In this document: one piece after another, positions 1 through 8,198 of the stretch
How positions within the stretch are numbered: the stretch's first letter is position 1
Layout of the letters: each line of letters starts with the position of its first letter
Translations under genes and position numbers: made by a program
Notes under the pieces: model-generated
The model's input: only the letters and a program-made list of their open reading frames with translations
Database searches by the model: none
What the model was told of the DNA's origin: nothing
NCBI GenBank assembly: GCA_030430535.1
Contig: JAUIKY010000009.1
Span: 30,466-94,465 of the forward strand
Reading direction: 5' to 3'
Length of the DNA: 64,000 nucleotides
From: Bacteroidia bacterium
GTDB taxonomy: Bacteria > Bacteroidota > Bacteroidia > Flavobacteriales > Flavobacteriaceae

Positions 1-616
1 CGTAAAAGGTTTGTATGGCCGTAACATCTTCAGGACTCCCTTCCTGTTTGTAAACATTGTGGTTGGCATAAAGCACCTCATGGCCTTCACCATGCAGCAA
101 ACCAAGCGTATAGCCATGCATAAATTCGCTGTCGGTTTTCAAGTTTACAACACCATCGGGTTTCAGTACTTTTTTGTAGCGTTGCAAAAATGCCGTGTTA
201 GTCATTCGGTGTTTGGTGCGCTTGTATTTTATTTGCGGATCAGGGAAAGTAATCCAAATTTCATTCACCTCATTTTCGGCAAAAGCATATTCTATCAATT
301 CAATTTGGGTACGCAGAAAAGCCACATTGGGAATATTATCTTCAACCGCCGTTTTTGCACCGCGCCAAAAACGCGCCCCTTTAATATCGATACCAATGAA
401 ATTTTTGTTGGGATACTTTTGCGCCAAAGCCACCGAGTATTCTCCTTTTCCGCAGCCCAACTCCAAAACTATCGGGTTGCTATTTTTAAAGACATCCTTT
501 TGCCAGTTGCCTTTTAAGTTAAAGGTTGAGTTCACCAAATCGTCGCGTGTTGGCTGGAATACATTATCAAAGGTTTCGTTCTCCTTAAATCGTCTAAGTT
601 TGTTCTTGCTTCCCAA
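1..616 (-). CDS. trmB: tRNA (guanine-N7-)-methyltransferase, C-terminus beyond window
   Basis: Makes m7G46 in the variable loop of tRNA using S-adenosylmethionine. Translating the minus strand by hand gives an open frame from a TTG codon at 614-616 (protein start MGSKNKLRRFKENETF) to the left edge. Visible motifs are the SAM-binding loop VLELGCGKGEYS at about residues 54-65, the acidic turn FIGIDIKGARFW, and the TrmB signature WITFPDPQIKYKRTKHR, in which the PDP and KKRH-like residues bind tRNA. The TTG start is chosen because the family N-terminus begins exactly there and no ATG precedes the conserved region. The last residues lie outside the window. Family assignment is firm; the start codon is an inference. 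Confidence 0.93.
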   Translation of the reverse strand, partial: MGSKNKLRRFKENETFDNVFQPTRDDLVNSTFNLKGNWQKDVFKNSNPIVLELGCGKGEYSVALAQKYPNKNFIGIDIKGARFWRGAKTAVEDNIPNVAFLRTQIELIEYAFAENEVNEIWITFPDPQIKYKRTKHRMTNTAFLQRYKKVLKPDGVVNLKTDSEFMHGYTLGLLHGEGHEVLYANHNVYKQEGSPEDVTAIQTFY

Positions 617-761
617 GGTTTGTTAACTATTTCTTATTATTATTTTATTTTTGGTAAAATTAAGGAAATATACAACAGCCGTCATAGCCTTATTTTTGAA
701 TTTTTATAAACAAGGGTGAAGCCACACTTTTGGCCGTCAGTTACACACCATAATAGTCGAA

Positions 762-1808
762 ATGAAAAAACGGATTTTAGTTGCACCTCTAAATTGGGGT
801 CTGGGCCATGCCACACGATGCATCCCCATTATAAACGCCTTAATGCAACAAGGTTTCGTACCCGTTATTGCTAGCGATGGGGTAGCGTTGTCGCTATTGC
901 GGAAGGAGTTCCCCAATCTGTCGTCCATCGAACTGCCGTCATATAATGTCACTTACGCCAAAAACGGAAAGCTTTTTAAGCTGAAATTGATAAAGGATTC
1001 CCCAAAACTCCTAAAAGCTATAAAAGCTGAAAAAAATGCGATAAAAGCTATTTTGGAGCACAACGATATTGCCGGAATAATTTCGGATAACCGATTGGGC
1101 GTTCGAAGCAAAAAGGTGCCTTCGGTATTCATTACCCACCAATTAAATGTTTTAAGCGGAAGCACCACATGGTTTAGCACTAAAATGCATCAAAAATTCA
1201 TTCAAAAATTTGACCAGTGCTGGGTACCCGATGCCGAGGGAGAAATTAATTTGAGTGGAAAACTGGGGCATGTAAAAACCTTCGACATCCCCACCAAATA
1301 TATTGGGCCGCTGAGTAGATTTACCCCGACCACAAACGAAATAAAAAACGATTTGATGGTGTTGCTTTCGGGCCCGGAACCGCAGCGTACCCTTATTGAA
1401 AAAAAGTTGTTTTCTGAGCTTAAAAACTATAAAGGCAAAGTGGTGTTTGTTAAAGGCATCATGGAAGCCGAGCAAACCATACAGGTTATTGGCCACATGA
1501 CCATTTATAATTTTATGACGTCAGCCTTATTGGAAAAAACCATCAACGAGAGTGCATTGATTATTTCGCGTTCGGGCTACACTACGGTTATGGACTTGGC
1601 CAAACTAAACAAAAAGGCCTTTTTTATCCCCACACCCGGACAGTTTGAACAAGTGTACCTGGCCGAAAGATTGACCGAAATGCAAATGGTGCCCAGCTGC
1701 AAACAGGATGAATTCAGCATCGACAAATTAGACCAAGCTCAAAATTTTATGGGACTAAAAGCGTTTAATTTTGATGTAGATTATAAGGAATTATTTAGCC
1801 TTTTCTAA
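762..1808 (+). CDS. MurG-like glycosyltransferase (GT28-type fold)
   Basis: A 348-residue protein opening with RILVAPLNWGLGHATRCIPI. This is the GxGHxxR-type N-terminal loop of MurG and related GT-B enzymes that move a sugar from a UDP-sugar to a lipid or glycan acceptor. The C-terminal half has LLSGPEPQR and the nucleotide-binding stretch LIISRSGYTTVMDLAKLNKKAFFIPTP (broken here by its own variation), which matches the GGxxT and P-rich donor site of the family. No signal peptide or membrane segment is seen, so it probably works at the cytoplasmic face of the membrane. Acceptor and donor cannot be read from sequence. Its 3' end overlaps the convergent histidine kinase gene by 18 bases. Confidence 0.85.
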   Translation: MKKRILVAPLNWGLGHATRCIPIINALMQQGFVPVIASDGVALSLLRKEFPNLSSIELPSYNVTYAKNGKLFKLKLIKDSPKLLKAIKAEKNAIKAILEHNDIAGIISDNRLGVRSKKVPSVFITHQLNVLSGSTTWFSTKMHQKFIQKFDQCWVPDAEGEINLSGKLGHVKTFDIPTKYIGPLSRFTPTTNEIKNDLMVLLSGPEPQRTLIEKKLFSELKNYKGKVVFVKGIMEAEQTIQVIGHMTIYNFMTSALLEKTINESALIISRSGYTTVMDLAKLNKKAFFIPTPGQFEQVYLAERLTEMQMVPSCKQDEFSIDKLDQAQNFMGLKAFNFDVDYKELFSLF

Positions 1809-2834
1809 AGTAAACGAAAACTCGCTACCTACACCGTACTCGCTTTCTACGTATATTTTTTCTTCGTGTGCTTCGATAATATGCTTTACTATAGAAAGCC
1901 CCAAACCAGAACCGCCTTCTTTACGTGAGCCACTTTTATCAACCCGATAAAAACGCTCAAACAGCCTGGGCAAATGCGCCTTTCCTATACCTTCGCCATT
2001 ATCGGTAACGCGCACAATGACTTTATTTTTTATTAAGTTTTCTATACTAATTTCCGTAGTCCCTTTATAGTTTCCGTACTTTAAAGAATTTACCACTAAA
2101 TTCACCAAAACTTGCTGTATGCGTTCTTTATCGGCATTGACCATTATGGGGTTGGGGTAATCGCGATCGAAGGTTAAGGTTATTTTCTTTTTGGCGGCCT
2201 TCATCTCCAGCATTTCGAACACACTTTTTGTGAGTTCAACAATATCAAACGTTTCTATTTTTAAACGCAAATCGCCCACCTCCAACTTGGTAATCATATC
2301 CAAATCCTTGACTATGTAGCCCAAGCGTTCAATACCTTTACTGGCCCGAAGCAAATACTTTTCCCTGATGTTTTTGTCGTCCATAGCGCCGTCCAACAGG
2401 GTTAAAATATAGCCCTGAACAGTGAAAAGAGGGGTTTTAAGTTCGTGCGATACGTTTCCAAAAAATTCCTTTCGGTATTCTTCCCTTACTTTTAGCGTTT
2501 CAATTTCAATTTTTTTATCCCTAGCAAACCTATCAATTTCCTGGGTAAGTGTCCGCATATCGGTAGTTATGGGGCCTTTACTTAAATTAGCCGATTCCAA
2601 CAAAGTTAAATCGTCGTAAATTTTTTTGATCCTTTTGTATATAAAACGCTCTACACTATATTGAATGATTAAAAAAGAGAATACAAATAAGCTGATGGAA
2701 ATACCCAAAACTTGGTACCACCTAAACTCATAGAAATAATATAAAAAAACACTCATGAGGAGTGTTATGTAAATAGTAATGTACAGCGATGTTTTTATCG
2801 CAAACTTATACGATCTCTTAAATTTTGCTTGCAT
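1791..2834 (-). CDS. Sensor histidine kinase, PhoR-like
   Basis: A 347-residue membrane kinase. Two hydrophobic segments at about residues 12-34 and 42-60 enclose almost no periplasmic loop, so it probably senses within the membrane or through partners. A linker leads to the HisKA dimerisation helix with FFGNVSHELKTPL, where the phospho-accepting histidine is His130. The HATPase domain follows with N-box NLVVNSLKYG, G1 DNGEGIG, F-box FERFYRVD and G2 GGSGLGLSIV. Its ATG shares one base with the stop codon of the response-regulator gene upstream, so the two are co-translated. It resembles PhoR in layout, but no pst or phosphate genes are nearby, so the signal is unknown. Confidence 0.95.
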   Translation of the reverse strand: MQAKFKRSYKFAIKTSLYITIYITLLMSVFLYYFYEFRWYQVLGISISLFVFSFLIIQYSVERFIYKRIKKIYDDLTLLESANLSKGPITTDMRTLTQEIDRFARDKKIEIETLKVREEYRKEFFGNVSHELKTPLFTVQGYILTLLDGAMDDKNIREKYLLRASKGIERLGYIVKDLDMITKLEVGDLRLKIETFDIVELTKSVFEMLEMKAAKKKITLTFDRDYPNPIMVNADKERIQQVLVNLVVNSLKYGNYKGTTEISIENLIKNKVIVRVTDNGEGIGKAHLPRLFERFYRVDKSGSRKEGGSGLGLSIVKHIIEAHEEKIYVESEYGVGSEFSFTLEKAK

Positions 2835-3514
2835 TAGTCTACAAACTTATAACCTACGCCTTTAATGGTTTTAAAACTTTCGTCGCCCAGTTTTTCGCGA
2901 AGTTTTCTTATGTGCACATCGATGGTGCGGCCTCCTACAACCACTTCGTTGCCCCAAACGGTATCTAGTATTTCGTCTCTTTTGAAAACCTTACCGGGCT
3001 TTGACGCCAATAAAGATAACAATTCAAACTCTTTTCGGGGCAATATTATTTCTTTTCCTTTTGAAGTAATTTTGTATTCATCGCGATTTATCACCAAACT
3101 ACCCACCTTAACCATATCGTCAACATCTTCTTCCTTAAAGCGTCTCAATAAAGCCTTCACTTTACTAATAAGCACTTTTGGCTTTATGGGTTTTGTAATA
3201 TAATCGTCGGCACCTGCATCAAACCCAGCCACTTGCGAGTAATCTTCGCCGCGTGCCGTTAAGAAAGTTACCATGGTATTTTTTAAATCGGGATGCTTCC
3301 GTATTTGCTCACAAGCTTCAATACCATCCATTTCGGGCATCATCACATCCAAAATAATTAAGTGAGGAAGTTCCTTTTTGGCTTTTTTTACGCCTTCCAA
3401 ACCGTTTTCGGCAGTTATGACTTGATAGCCTTCGTTGCTAAGATTATAACCAACAATTTCTAAAATATCTGGTTCGTCATCAACCAATAATATTTTGATG
3501 TCCTTTTTTTTCAT
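2834..3514 (-). CDS. OmpR/PhoB-family response regulator
   Basis: A 226-residue DNA-binding response regulator and the first gene of the two-component operon. The receiver domain spans residues 5-120, with the acidic pair Asp12/Asp13, phospho-acceptor Asp56 in LIILDVMMPEMDG, Thr86 and Lys108 in ITKPI. A winged-helix output domain follows (about 130-226), including the recognition region GGRTIDVHIRKLREKLGD and the wing IKGVGYKFVD. It is PhoB-like in sequence. The 226-base gap before its start is shared with the divergent small T9SS-tail gene and presumably carries its promoter. The stop overlaps the kinase start by one base. Confidence 0.96.
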   Translation of the reverse strand: MKKKDIKILLVDDEPDILEIVGYNLSNEGYQVITAENGLEGVKKAKKELPHLIILDVMMPEMDGIEACEQIRKHPDLKNTMVTFLTARGEDYSQVAGFDAGADDYITKPIKPKVLISKVKALLRRFKEEDVDDMVKVGSLVINRDEYKITSKGKEIILPRKEFELLSLLASKPGKVFKRDEILDTVWGNEVVVGGRTIDVHIRKLREKLGDESFKTIKGVGYKFVD

Positions 3515-3692
3515 TTGTCAACTACTTATTTTATCGAAGTAAAGATAAAACTTAAAACATAATTCATATTAAATCCACATATTAATAACGTTAAGATAAC
3601 AAACAACTTACGTTGAGTTAACTTTCGTCGAATTTCCATCATTTTAGCGGTGTTTTTAACATGATTTTGGCACTACTTTTGATTACTATTTT

Positions 3693-3700
3693 TAACTTTG
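3693..3700 (+). promoter_or_regulatory. Bacteroidota -7 box before the small T9SS-tail gene
   Basis: TAACTTTG matches the Bacteroidota -7 consensus TAnnTTTG exactly. A TTTG at 3666-3669 stands 23 bases upstream as a candidate -33 element. The box lies 40 bases before the ATG of the gene at 3741. Confidence 0.5.
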
Positions 3701-3740
3701 TAATTAATCCTTTGAACAAGATTTGTATAATTTAAAATAG

Positions 3741-4085
3741 ATGAAAAAAAAATACTTAGCTTTTTTATTTTTCTTTTTTACCCTGTTTTTTGCTCATAAC
3801 ATTACAGCACAAAACATGGCACGAACGGTTTCAATTGAAAAAAATATTGAAGGGCTAACGGTTTACCCCAACCCTTTAAACAGCACAACACACACGTTTT
3901 TAACCATTCAGTCGGATTTGAATTCCGATAAAAATATTGAATTTTTTGATGTTTTAGGAAAACGCCTTTTCGCTACGGTTTTAAGAGGAAAACAATTAAA
4001 TATTTCGCAACTAAATCCTGGCGTTTATATTTTGAAGATTACTGAAAACGGCATAAGTGAAGCCCGAAAATTAATAATTAAATAG
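3741..4085 (+). CDS. Small secreted protein made almost only of a T9SS type A sorting domain
   Basis: A 114-residue protein with a lysine-rich signal peptide (cleavage near TAQN, residue 23-24), a spacer of about 15 residues and then a full Por-type tail. The tail has the entry motif LTVYPNPLN, the middle strand FFDVLGKRL, and the end LNISQLNPGVYILKITENG plus KLIIK. Such tails normally sit at the end of large cargo and direct it through the type IX secretion system, which cleaves the tail off. Here there is essentially no cargo. It may be a remnant of a larger protein, a structural tail-only protein, or a peptide-releasing one. A terminator follows directly. Confidence 0.85.
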   Translation: MKKKYLAFLFFFFTLFFAHNITAQNMARTVSIEKNIEGLTVYPNPLNSTTHTFLTIQSDLNSDKNIEFFDVLGKRLFATVLRGKQLNISQLNPGVYILKITENGISEARKLIIK

Positions 4086-4109
4086 ATTGAATTTCTAAAC
4101 ATAAAACTA

Positions 4110-4139
4110 AAGCGTTGCCCATTGGCAGCGCTTTTTTTA
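4110..4139 (+). terminator. Rho-independent terminator after the small T9SS-tail gene
   Basis: AAGCGTTGCC (4110-4119) pairs with GGCAGCGCTT (4124-4133) through a four-base loop with one G-T pair, followed by a run of T. It covers the first possible ATG of the next open frame at 4122, which argues that the real start there is further downstream. Confidence 0.85.
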
Positions 4140-4169
4140 TTTTTTACTTTTGTTTTATTATTCAAAAAT

Positions 4170-5150
4170 ATGATAGACACCCAATCTATATTCCATATTA
4201 AAAATGATGCCCAATTTAGAGATTTGGCGTTAAAGGTTTTTAAATTTCAGTTTGAAAACAATAGGACTTACCGGTCGTTTTGCGATTTGTTGTACAAACA
4301 TCCCAGCGACGTAAAAACGATAGCAGACATTCCGTTTTTGCCCATTCAGTTTTTTAAAACCCGTGATGTTTTAAGCAGCACAGCACCGATTGAAACCACA
4401 TTTACCAGCTCTGGCACAACGGGAAATACCACCAGCAGACATCTTGTTACCGATTTAAATCTTTACAAAGAAAGTTTCAGCAAAGGATTTGAACATTTTT
4501 ATGGAAACATTAAAGATTATGTGGTTTTAGCTTTGCTCCCATCGTATTTAGAACGTGAAGGTTCGTCGCTTATTTACATGGTCGATGCTTTGATAAAAGC
4601 CTCCGAACAACCCGAAAGTGGTTTTTACCTCAACAACCTTTCGGAATTACAAAAGCAACTCACAAGATTGGATGCTGAAGGAAAAAAAGTATTGCTCATT
4701 GGGGTTTCTTTTGCGTTGTTGGATTTGGTTGAAGCTCACCAATTCCGACTTAAAAACACCATAGTTATGGAAACGGGCGGCATGAAAGGACGGCGAAAGG
4801 AAATGATTCGTGCCGAACTTCATCAGGAATTAAAACGAGGATTTGGGGTGGAACACATCCATAGCGAATACGGCATGACCGAACTTTTAAGCCAAGCCTA
4901 CTCCAACGGCAACGGTATTTTTGAATGCCCACCGTGGATGAAAGTTTTAACCCGAGATACCGAAGATCCGCTAACACTAAATACCCAACAAAAAGCAGGC
5001 GGTATCAATATTATTGATTTGGCCAACATCTACTCCTGTGCTTTTATCGCCACCCAAGATTTAGGGAGAATACATGCCGATGGCACTTTTGAAGTGATTG
5101 GCCGTTTCGACCATTCCGATATTCGGGGTTGCAACCTATTAGCGCTTTAA
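4170..5150 (+). CDS. LuxE-like acyl-protein synthetase / acyltransferase
   Basis: A 326-residue protein of the LuxE family (acyl-protein synthetase, related to AMP-forming enzymes), which activates a carboxylic acid with ATP and carries it as an acyl-enzyme. The nucleotide-binding loop FTSSGTTGNTTS lies at about residues 78-89. METGGMKGRRKEM and HSEYGMTELLSQAY correspond to the later adenylate-forming motifs, and DLGRIHADG and GRFDHSDIRGC sit near the end. The open frame could start at 4122, but that codon lies inside the upstream terminator stem and would add a hydrophobic stretch unlike the family, so ATG 4170 is preferred. No luxCD or other luminescence genes are present. In Bacteroidota such lone copies are common and their substrate is not known. 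Confidence 0.85.
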   Translation: MIDTQSIFHIKNDAQFRDLALKVFKFQFENNRTYRSFCDLLYKHPSDVKTIADIPFLPIQFFKTRDVLSSTAPIETTFTSSGTTGNTTSRHLVTDLNLYKESFSKGFEHFYGNIKDYVVLALLPSYLEREGSSLIYMVDALIKASEQPESGFYLNNLSELQKQLTRLDAEGKKVLLIGVSFALLDLVEAHQFRLKNTIVMETGGMKGRRKEMIRAELHQELKRGFGVEHIHSEYGMTELLSQAYSNGNGIFECPPWMKVLTRDTEDPLTLNTQQKAGGINIIDLANIYSCAFIATQDLGRIHADGTFEVIGRFDHSDIRGCNLLAL

Positions 5151-5247
5151 AAAATATTTTGGCTTAAATGTAAGGTTTAAAGAAAAGTAACGACTTAAAA
5201 ACCAGCTAATAAAAAGAAAAATTTAGTTATTAGTTTGGTTTGTTAAC

Positions 5248-5279
5248 AACGCGGCCCGAATTTAAATTCGGGCCGCGTT
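5248..5279. terminator. Perfect 32-base palindrome, bidirectional terminator
   Basis: AACGCGGCCCGAATTT is followed at once by its exact reverse complement, giving a 16-bp stem without mismatch. T-rich DNA lies on the right side and A-rich DNA to the left. It sits between two convergent genes (the LuxE-like gene and tyrS) and can serve both. Confidence 0.85.
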
Positions 5280-5283
5280 TATT

Positions 5284-6579
5284 TTAATTGAATTGCAACA
5301 CAAAATAATTCTTTTTGCCGCGTTGTAGCAACACAAACTTGTTGTTTATCAAATCTTCGGCAGTAATGCTATAATCTTCTTTTACTTTTTCCTTATTTAC
5401 CGAAATGGAGTTTTCCTTTAACGCTCTTCTCGCCTCACCATTCGATTTTAAAAAGCCACCTTTTTCGGCCAATGCCGCAATCACGTCCAATCCGCTTTCA
5501 ATTTCAGATTTTGGCAACTGCATTTGTGGCACACCATCAAACACATCCAAAAAGGTTTGTTCGTTAAGTTGTTTTAAATCTTCAGCAGTCGATTTCCCAA
5601 AAAGGATGTTGCTCGCTTTTATGGCATTTTCCAAATCTTCTTTAGAATGTACCATTATGGTAATTTCTTCAGCCAAACGTTTTTGCAAAGCACGCAAGTG
5701 TGGCGCTTCGTTATGCTCTTTTACCAGATTTTCAATGGTTTCACGATTTAAAAAGGTAAATATTTTGATATACTTTTCGGCATCTACATCACTGGTATTC
5801 AACCAGTATTGGTAAAATTTATAAGGTGATGTTCGGTTGGCATCCAACCAAATATTGCCGCCTTCGGTTTTCCCGAATTTAGTACCGTCGGCTTTTGTAA
5901 TCAATGGCCACGTTAAAGCGAAACCTTTTCCAGAATCAATTCTTCTGATAAGTTCGGTACCCGTAGTAATATTACCCCATTGGTCGCTTCCGCCCATTTG
6001 CAGCGTGCAGTTTTTATCACGGTACAAATGCAGGAAATCATACCCCTGCACCAATTGATAGGTGAACTCGGTAAAACTCATTCCCACCGAAGCATCGGAA
6101 GATAAACGTTTCTTCACCGAATCTTTCGCCATCATGTAATTTACGGTGATATGCTTGCCGACATCGCGAATGAATTCCAAAAACGAAAAGTTTTTCATCC
6201 AATCGTAATTATTCACGATAATAGCAGCATTTTTGGCATCGCTGTCAAAATCCAAAAATCTGGACAACTGTTCTTTTATGGCGTTTTGGTTGTGCCTTAG
6301 AGTTTCTTCATCCAACAGGTTACGCTCGGAAGATTTCCCCGAAGGGTCACCAATCATTCCTGTGGCACCGCCCACTAAAGCCACTGGTTTGTGTCCAGCC
6401 AACTGAAAATGCTTCAGCCCCATAACGCCCACCAAGTGCCCAATGTGCAAAGAATCGGCAGTAGGATCAATCCCTACATACGCCTGGCGCATGGCTTCCA
6501 TTAAATGTTCTTCGGTTCCGGGCATGCTATCCTGTATCATGCCACGCCAAGTTAATTCTTCAACAAAATTCTTTATCAT
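5284..6579 (-). CDS. tyrS: Tyrosyl-tRNA synthetase
   Basis: Charges tRNA-Tyr with tyrosine. The 431-residue length is normal for bacterial TyrRS. The class I HIGH motif is intact (LHIGHLV, histidines at 45 and 48). The KMSKS-type loop appears as KFGKTEGG around residue 230. The tyrosine pocket is visible as [10 protein letters not shown] and [11 protein letters not shown] followed by [14 protein letters not shown]. An S4 RNA-binding domain ends the protein ([14 protein letters not shown]). A -7 box lies 24 bases before the start, and the gene is transcribed alone. Confidence 0.98.
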   Translation of the reverse strand: MIKNFVEELTWRGMIQDSMPGTEEHLMEAMRQAYVGIDPTADSLHIGHLVGVMGLKHFQLAGHKPVALVGGATGMIGDPSGKSSERNLLDEETLRHNQNAIKEQLSRFLDFDSDAKNAAIIVNNYDWMKNFSFLEFIRDVGKHITVNYMMAKDSVKKRLSSDASVGMSFTEFTYQLVQGYDFLHLYRDKNCTLQMGGSDQWGNITTGTELIRRIDSGKGFALTWPLITKADGTKFGKTEGGNIWLDANRTSPYKFYQYWLNTSDVDAEKYIKIFTFLNRETIENLVKEHNEAPHLRALQKRLAEEITIMVHSKEDLENAIKASNILFGKSTAEDLKQLNEQTFLDVFDGVPQMQLPKSEIESGLDVIAALAEKGGFLKSNGEARRALKENSISVNKEKVKEDYSITAEDLINNKFVLLQRGKKNYFVLQFN

Positions 6580-6602
6580 GGTGTACTTTTTAAAAAACTA
6601 TG

Positions 6603-6610
6603 CAAAGATA
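6603..6610 (-). promoter_or_regulatory. Bacteroidota -7 box of tyrS
   Basis: On the minus strand this reads TATCTTTG, an exact TAnnTTTG, 24 bases upstream of the tyrS ATG. No clear TTTG is seen at -33. Confidence 0.55.
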
Positions 6611-6664
6611 AAAATACGGGTATAATTACCGGGCGTTATTGAATATTTCTTTAATTTCGTTTTT

Positions 6665-7666
6665 ATGATTTTAGTAACAGGAGGTACAGGTTTGGTGGGT
6701 GCCCATTTGCTTTATAAACTGGCAAGTGAAGGTAAAGCCGTTCGTGCTATTTACAGAAACGAACACACACTCGACAACACCAGAAATGTTTTTTCTAGTT
6801 ATACCGACGACTACAAAACTATTTTTAAAAAAATTGAATGGGTTGAATCTGATATTTTAGATATTCCTGCACTAACCGAAGCGTTTAATGGCATTACCGA
6901 AGTATACCATTGCGCGGCCTTTGTATCGTTCGAGCCCGACAAATACCATCTTTTACGCAAAACAAATATTGAAGGCACGGCGAATATCGTTAATATTTCG
7001 TTGGCGAAAAACATCCAAAAGCTGTGCTATGCCAGTTCTGTGGCCACTTTGGGAAACACTTTAAACAACGAACCCATTACCGAAAACACCTTTTGGAACC
7101 CCGAAAACGACAATAGTGTTTACGCTATTACTAAATACGGTGCTGAAATGGAAGTTTGGCGCGGCACACAAGAAGGACTGAACGCCGTTATGGTGAATCC
7201 AGGTGTTATTATTGGTTCTGGAATTTGGCGTTACGGCACGGGCTGTTTGTTTAAAAGAGCCAAAAAAGGTTTAAATTTTTACACCGCTGGCTCAGTGGGA
7301 CTTGTTGCGGTTGAGGATGTTGTTTCGGCAATGGTAAAATTAATGGACAGCAGCATCAGCAACGAACGTTATGTTTTAGTGGCCGAAGATTGGAGCTACA
7401 AAAAATTTCTTCAAACTTTGGCTAAATCGGTAAACGCTAAACCGCCAAAAAAATTAGCCAGCAAAACGTTACTCAAGATTGCTTGGCGACTGGATTGGCT
7501 AAAGCATAAAATCACAGGAAAACGCCGACAACTCACTAAACAATTGGCTAAATCGTTATCCACCAAAAATAATTATAGTAGCGAAAAGATAAAAACTGCA
7601 TTAGATTTTGAATTCCAAGACATGGAAAACACCATTAATTCTGTAGGGAAACAGTATCTAAAATAG
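6665..7666 (+). CDS. NAD-dependent epimerase/dehydratase (extended SDR)
   Basis: A 333-residue extended short-chain dehydrogenase. The N-terminus has the cofactor loop LVTGGTGLVGAHLL (TGxxGxxG at 5-12). The acidic residue after the second strand is replaced by Tyr30-Arg31, which can suit NADP. The catalytic pair is Tyr153 and Lys157 in SVYAITKYG, with the upstream serine in CYASSVATLG. NPGVIIGSGIWRYGTG is the usual post-catalytic substrate loop. The substrate is not readable; a sugar nucleotide, flavonoid-like or steroid-like alcohol are all possible in this family. The 3' end overlaps the convergent DUF4296 gene by 32 bases. Confidence 0.88.
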   Translation: MILVTGGTGLVGAHLLYKLASEGKAVRAIYRNEHTLDNTRNVFSSYTDDYKTIFKKIEWVESDILDIPALTEAFNGITEVYHCAAFVSFEPDKYHLLRKTNIEGTANIVNISLAKNIQKLCYASSVATLGNTLNNEPITENTFWNPENDNSVYAITKYGAEMEVWRGTQEGLNAVMVNPGVIIGSGIWRYGTGCLFKRAKKGLNFYTAGSVGLVAVEDVVSAMVKLMDSSISNERYVLVAEDWSYKKFLQTLAKSVNAKPPKKLASKTLLKIAWRLDWLKHKITGKRRQLTKQLAKSLSTKNNYSSEKIKTALDFEFQDMENTINSVGKQYLK

Positions 7667-8198
7667 GCGCAATTAAACCTTTACCGTCCTTAACCTTTTT
7701 TTGAAGTAGTTTTGTGGTCAACGAATCTTTTCTTTGTTTCATTTTCAAAGAATCTACAATCTTAACCCCTATTTTGTTCTCAATCGAATCTTTTTTTATT
7801 GCTTTTAAGGAATCTTCCTCCCGCTTGGTTTGTATTTTCCACTCTTCAGCCTCCTGCTCTTTTAGCTTTTCCTTCAGTTTTTCCAAGCTATCGGAAACCA
7901 TGGTGTAAATAGCATCATATTCCTTCACATGAAAGGCGTAATAGTTGTTACTTTCGGCAAATTGCAAACTATCAATATTGTGGCGCTTAAACACGTAATC
8001 GTTAATCACCACGCCGCTGTCCTGCATCGTTCTTTTGTTAATGGAACTAGCCGAAGAAATAATTTTGGCGTCAATTATAATGCTGACCATTTCCTTTTTG
8101 GAAATGAGATTTTCAGGCTTATCGGGTCCTTTTAATCTGTTGCATGCCACAACAAAAAAAAGCAACCCAATAACTCCTATTATTTTTTTAAAAATCAT
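7635..8198 (-). CDS. DUF4296 family lipoprotein
   Basis: A 187-residue lipoprotein. The signal peptide ends in a lipobox with Cys19 (LFFVVAC). The conserved DUF4296 region is recognisable from PENLISKKEMVSIIIDAKI through HNIDSLQFAESNNYYA and the YDAIYTMVSDSL helix, followed by a long charged helix rich in Lys and Glu (about 120-170). It is the last gene of a three-gene operon and its ATG overlaps the dihydroorotase stop by four bases (ATGA). Function is unknown; in flavobacteria this family sits beside pyrC often enough that coupling may be positional rather than functional. Confidence 0.85.
   Translation of the reverse strand: MIFKKIIGVIGLLFFVVACNRLKGPDKPENLISKKEMVSIIIDAKIISSASSINKRTMQDSGVVINDYVFKRHNIDSLQFAESNNYYAFHVKEYDAIYTMVSDSLEKLKEKLKEQEAEEWKIQTKREEDSLKAIKKDSIENKIGVKIVDSLKMKQRKDSLTTKLLQKKVKDGKGLIAPILDTVSLQN

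Noticed and set aside
11..626. Two overlapping plus-strand open frames of 168 and 143 codons
   Set aside because: They are antisense to trmB, whose motifs are clear on the minus strand; their translations show no family features.
4122..4169. Upstream ATG for the LuxE-like gene giving a hydrophobic leader
   Set aside because: The codon lies within the terminator stem and loop of the preceding gene, and the family start is at 4170.
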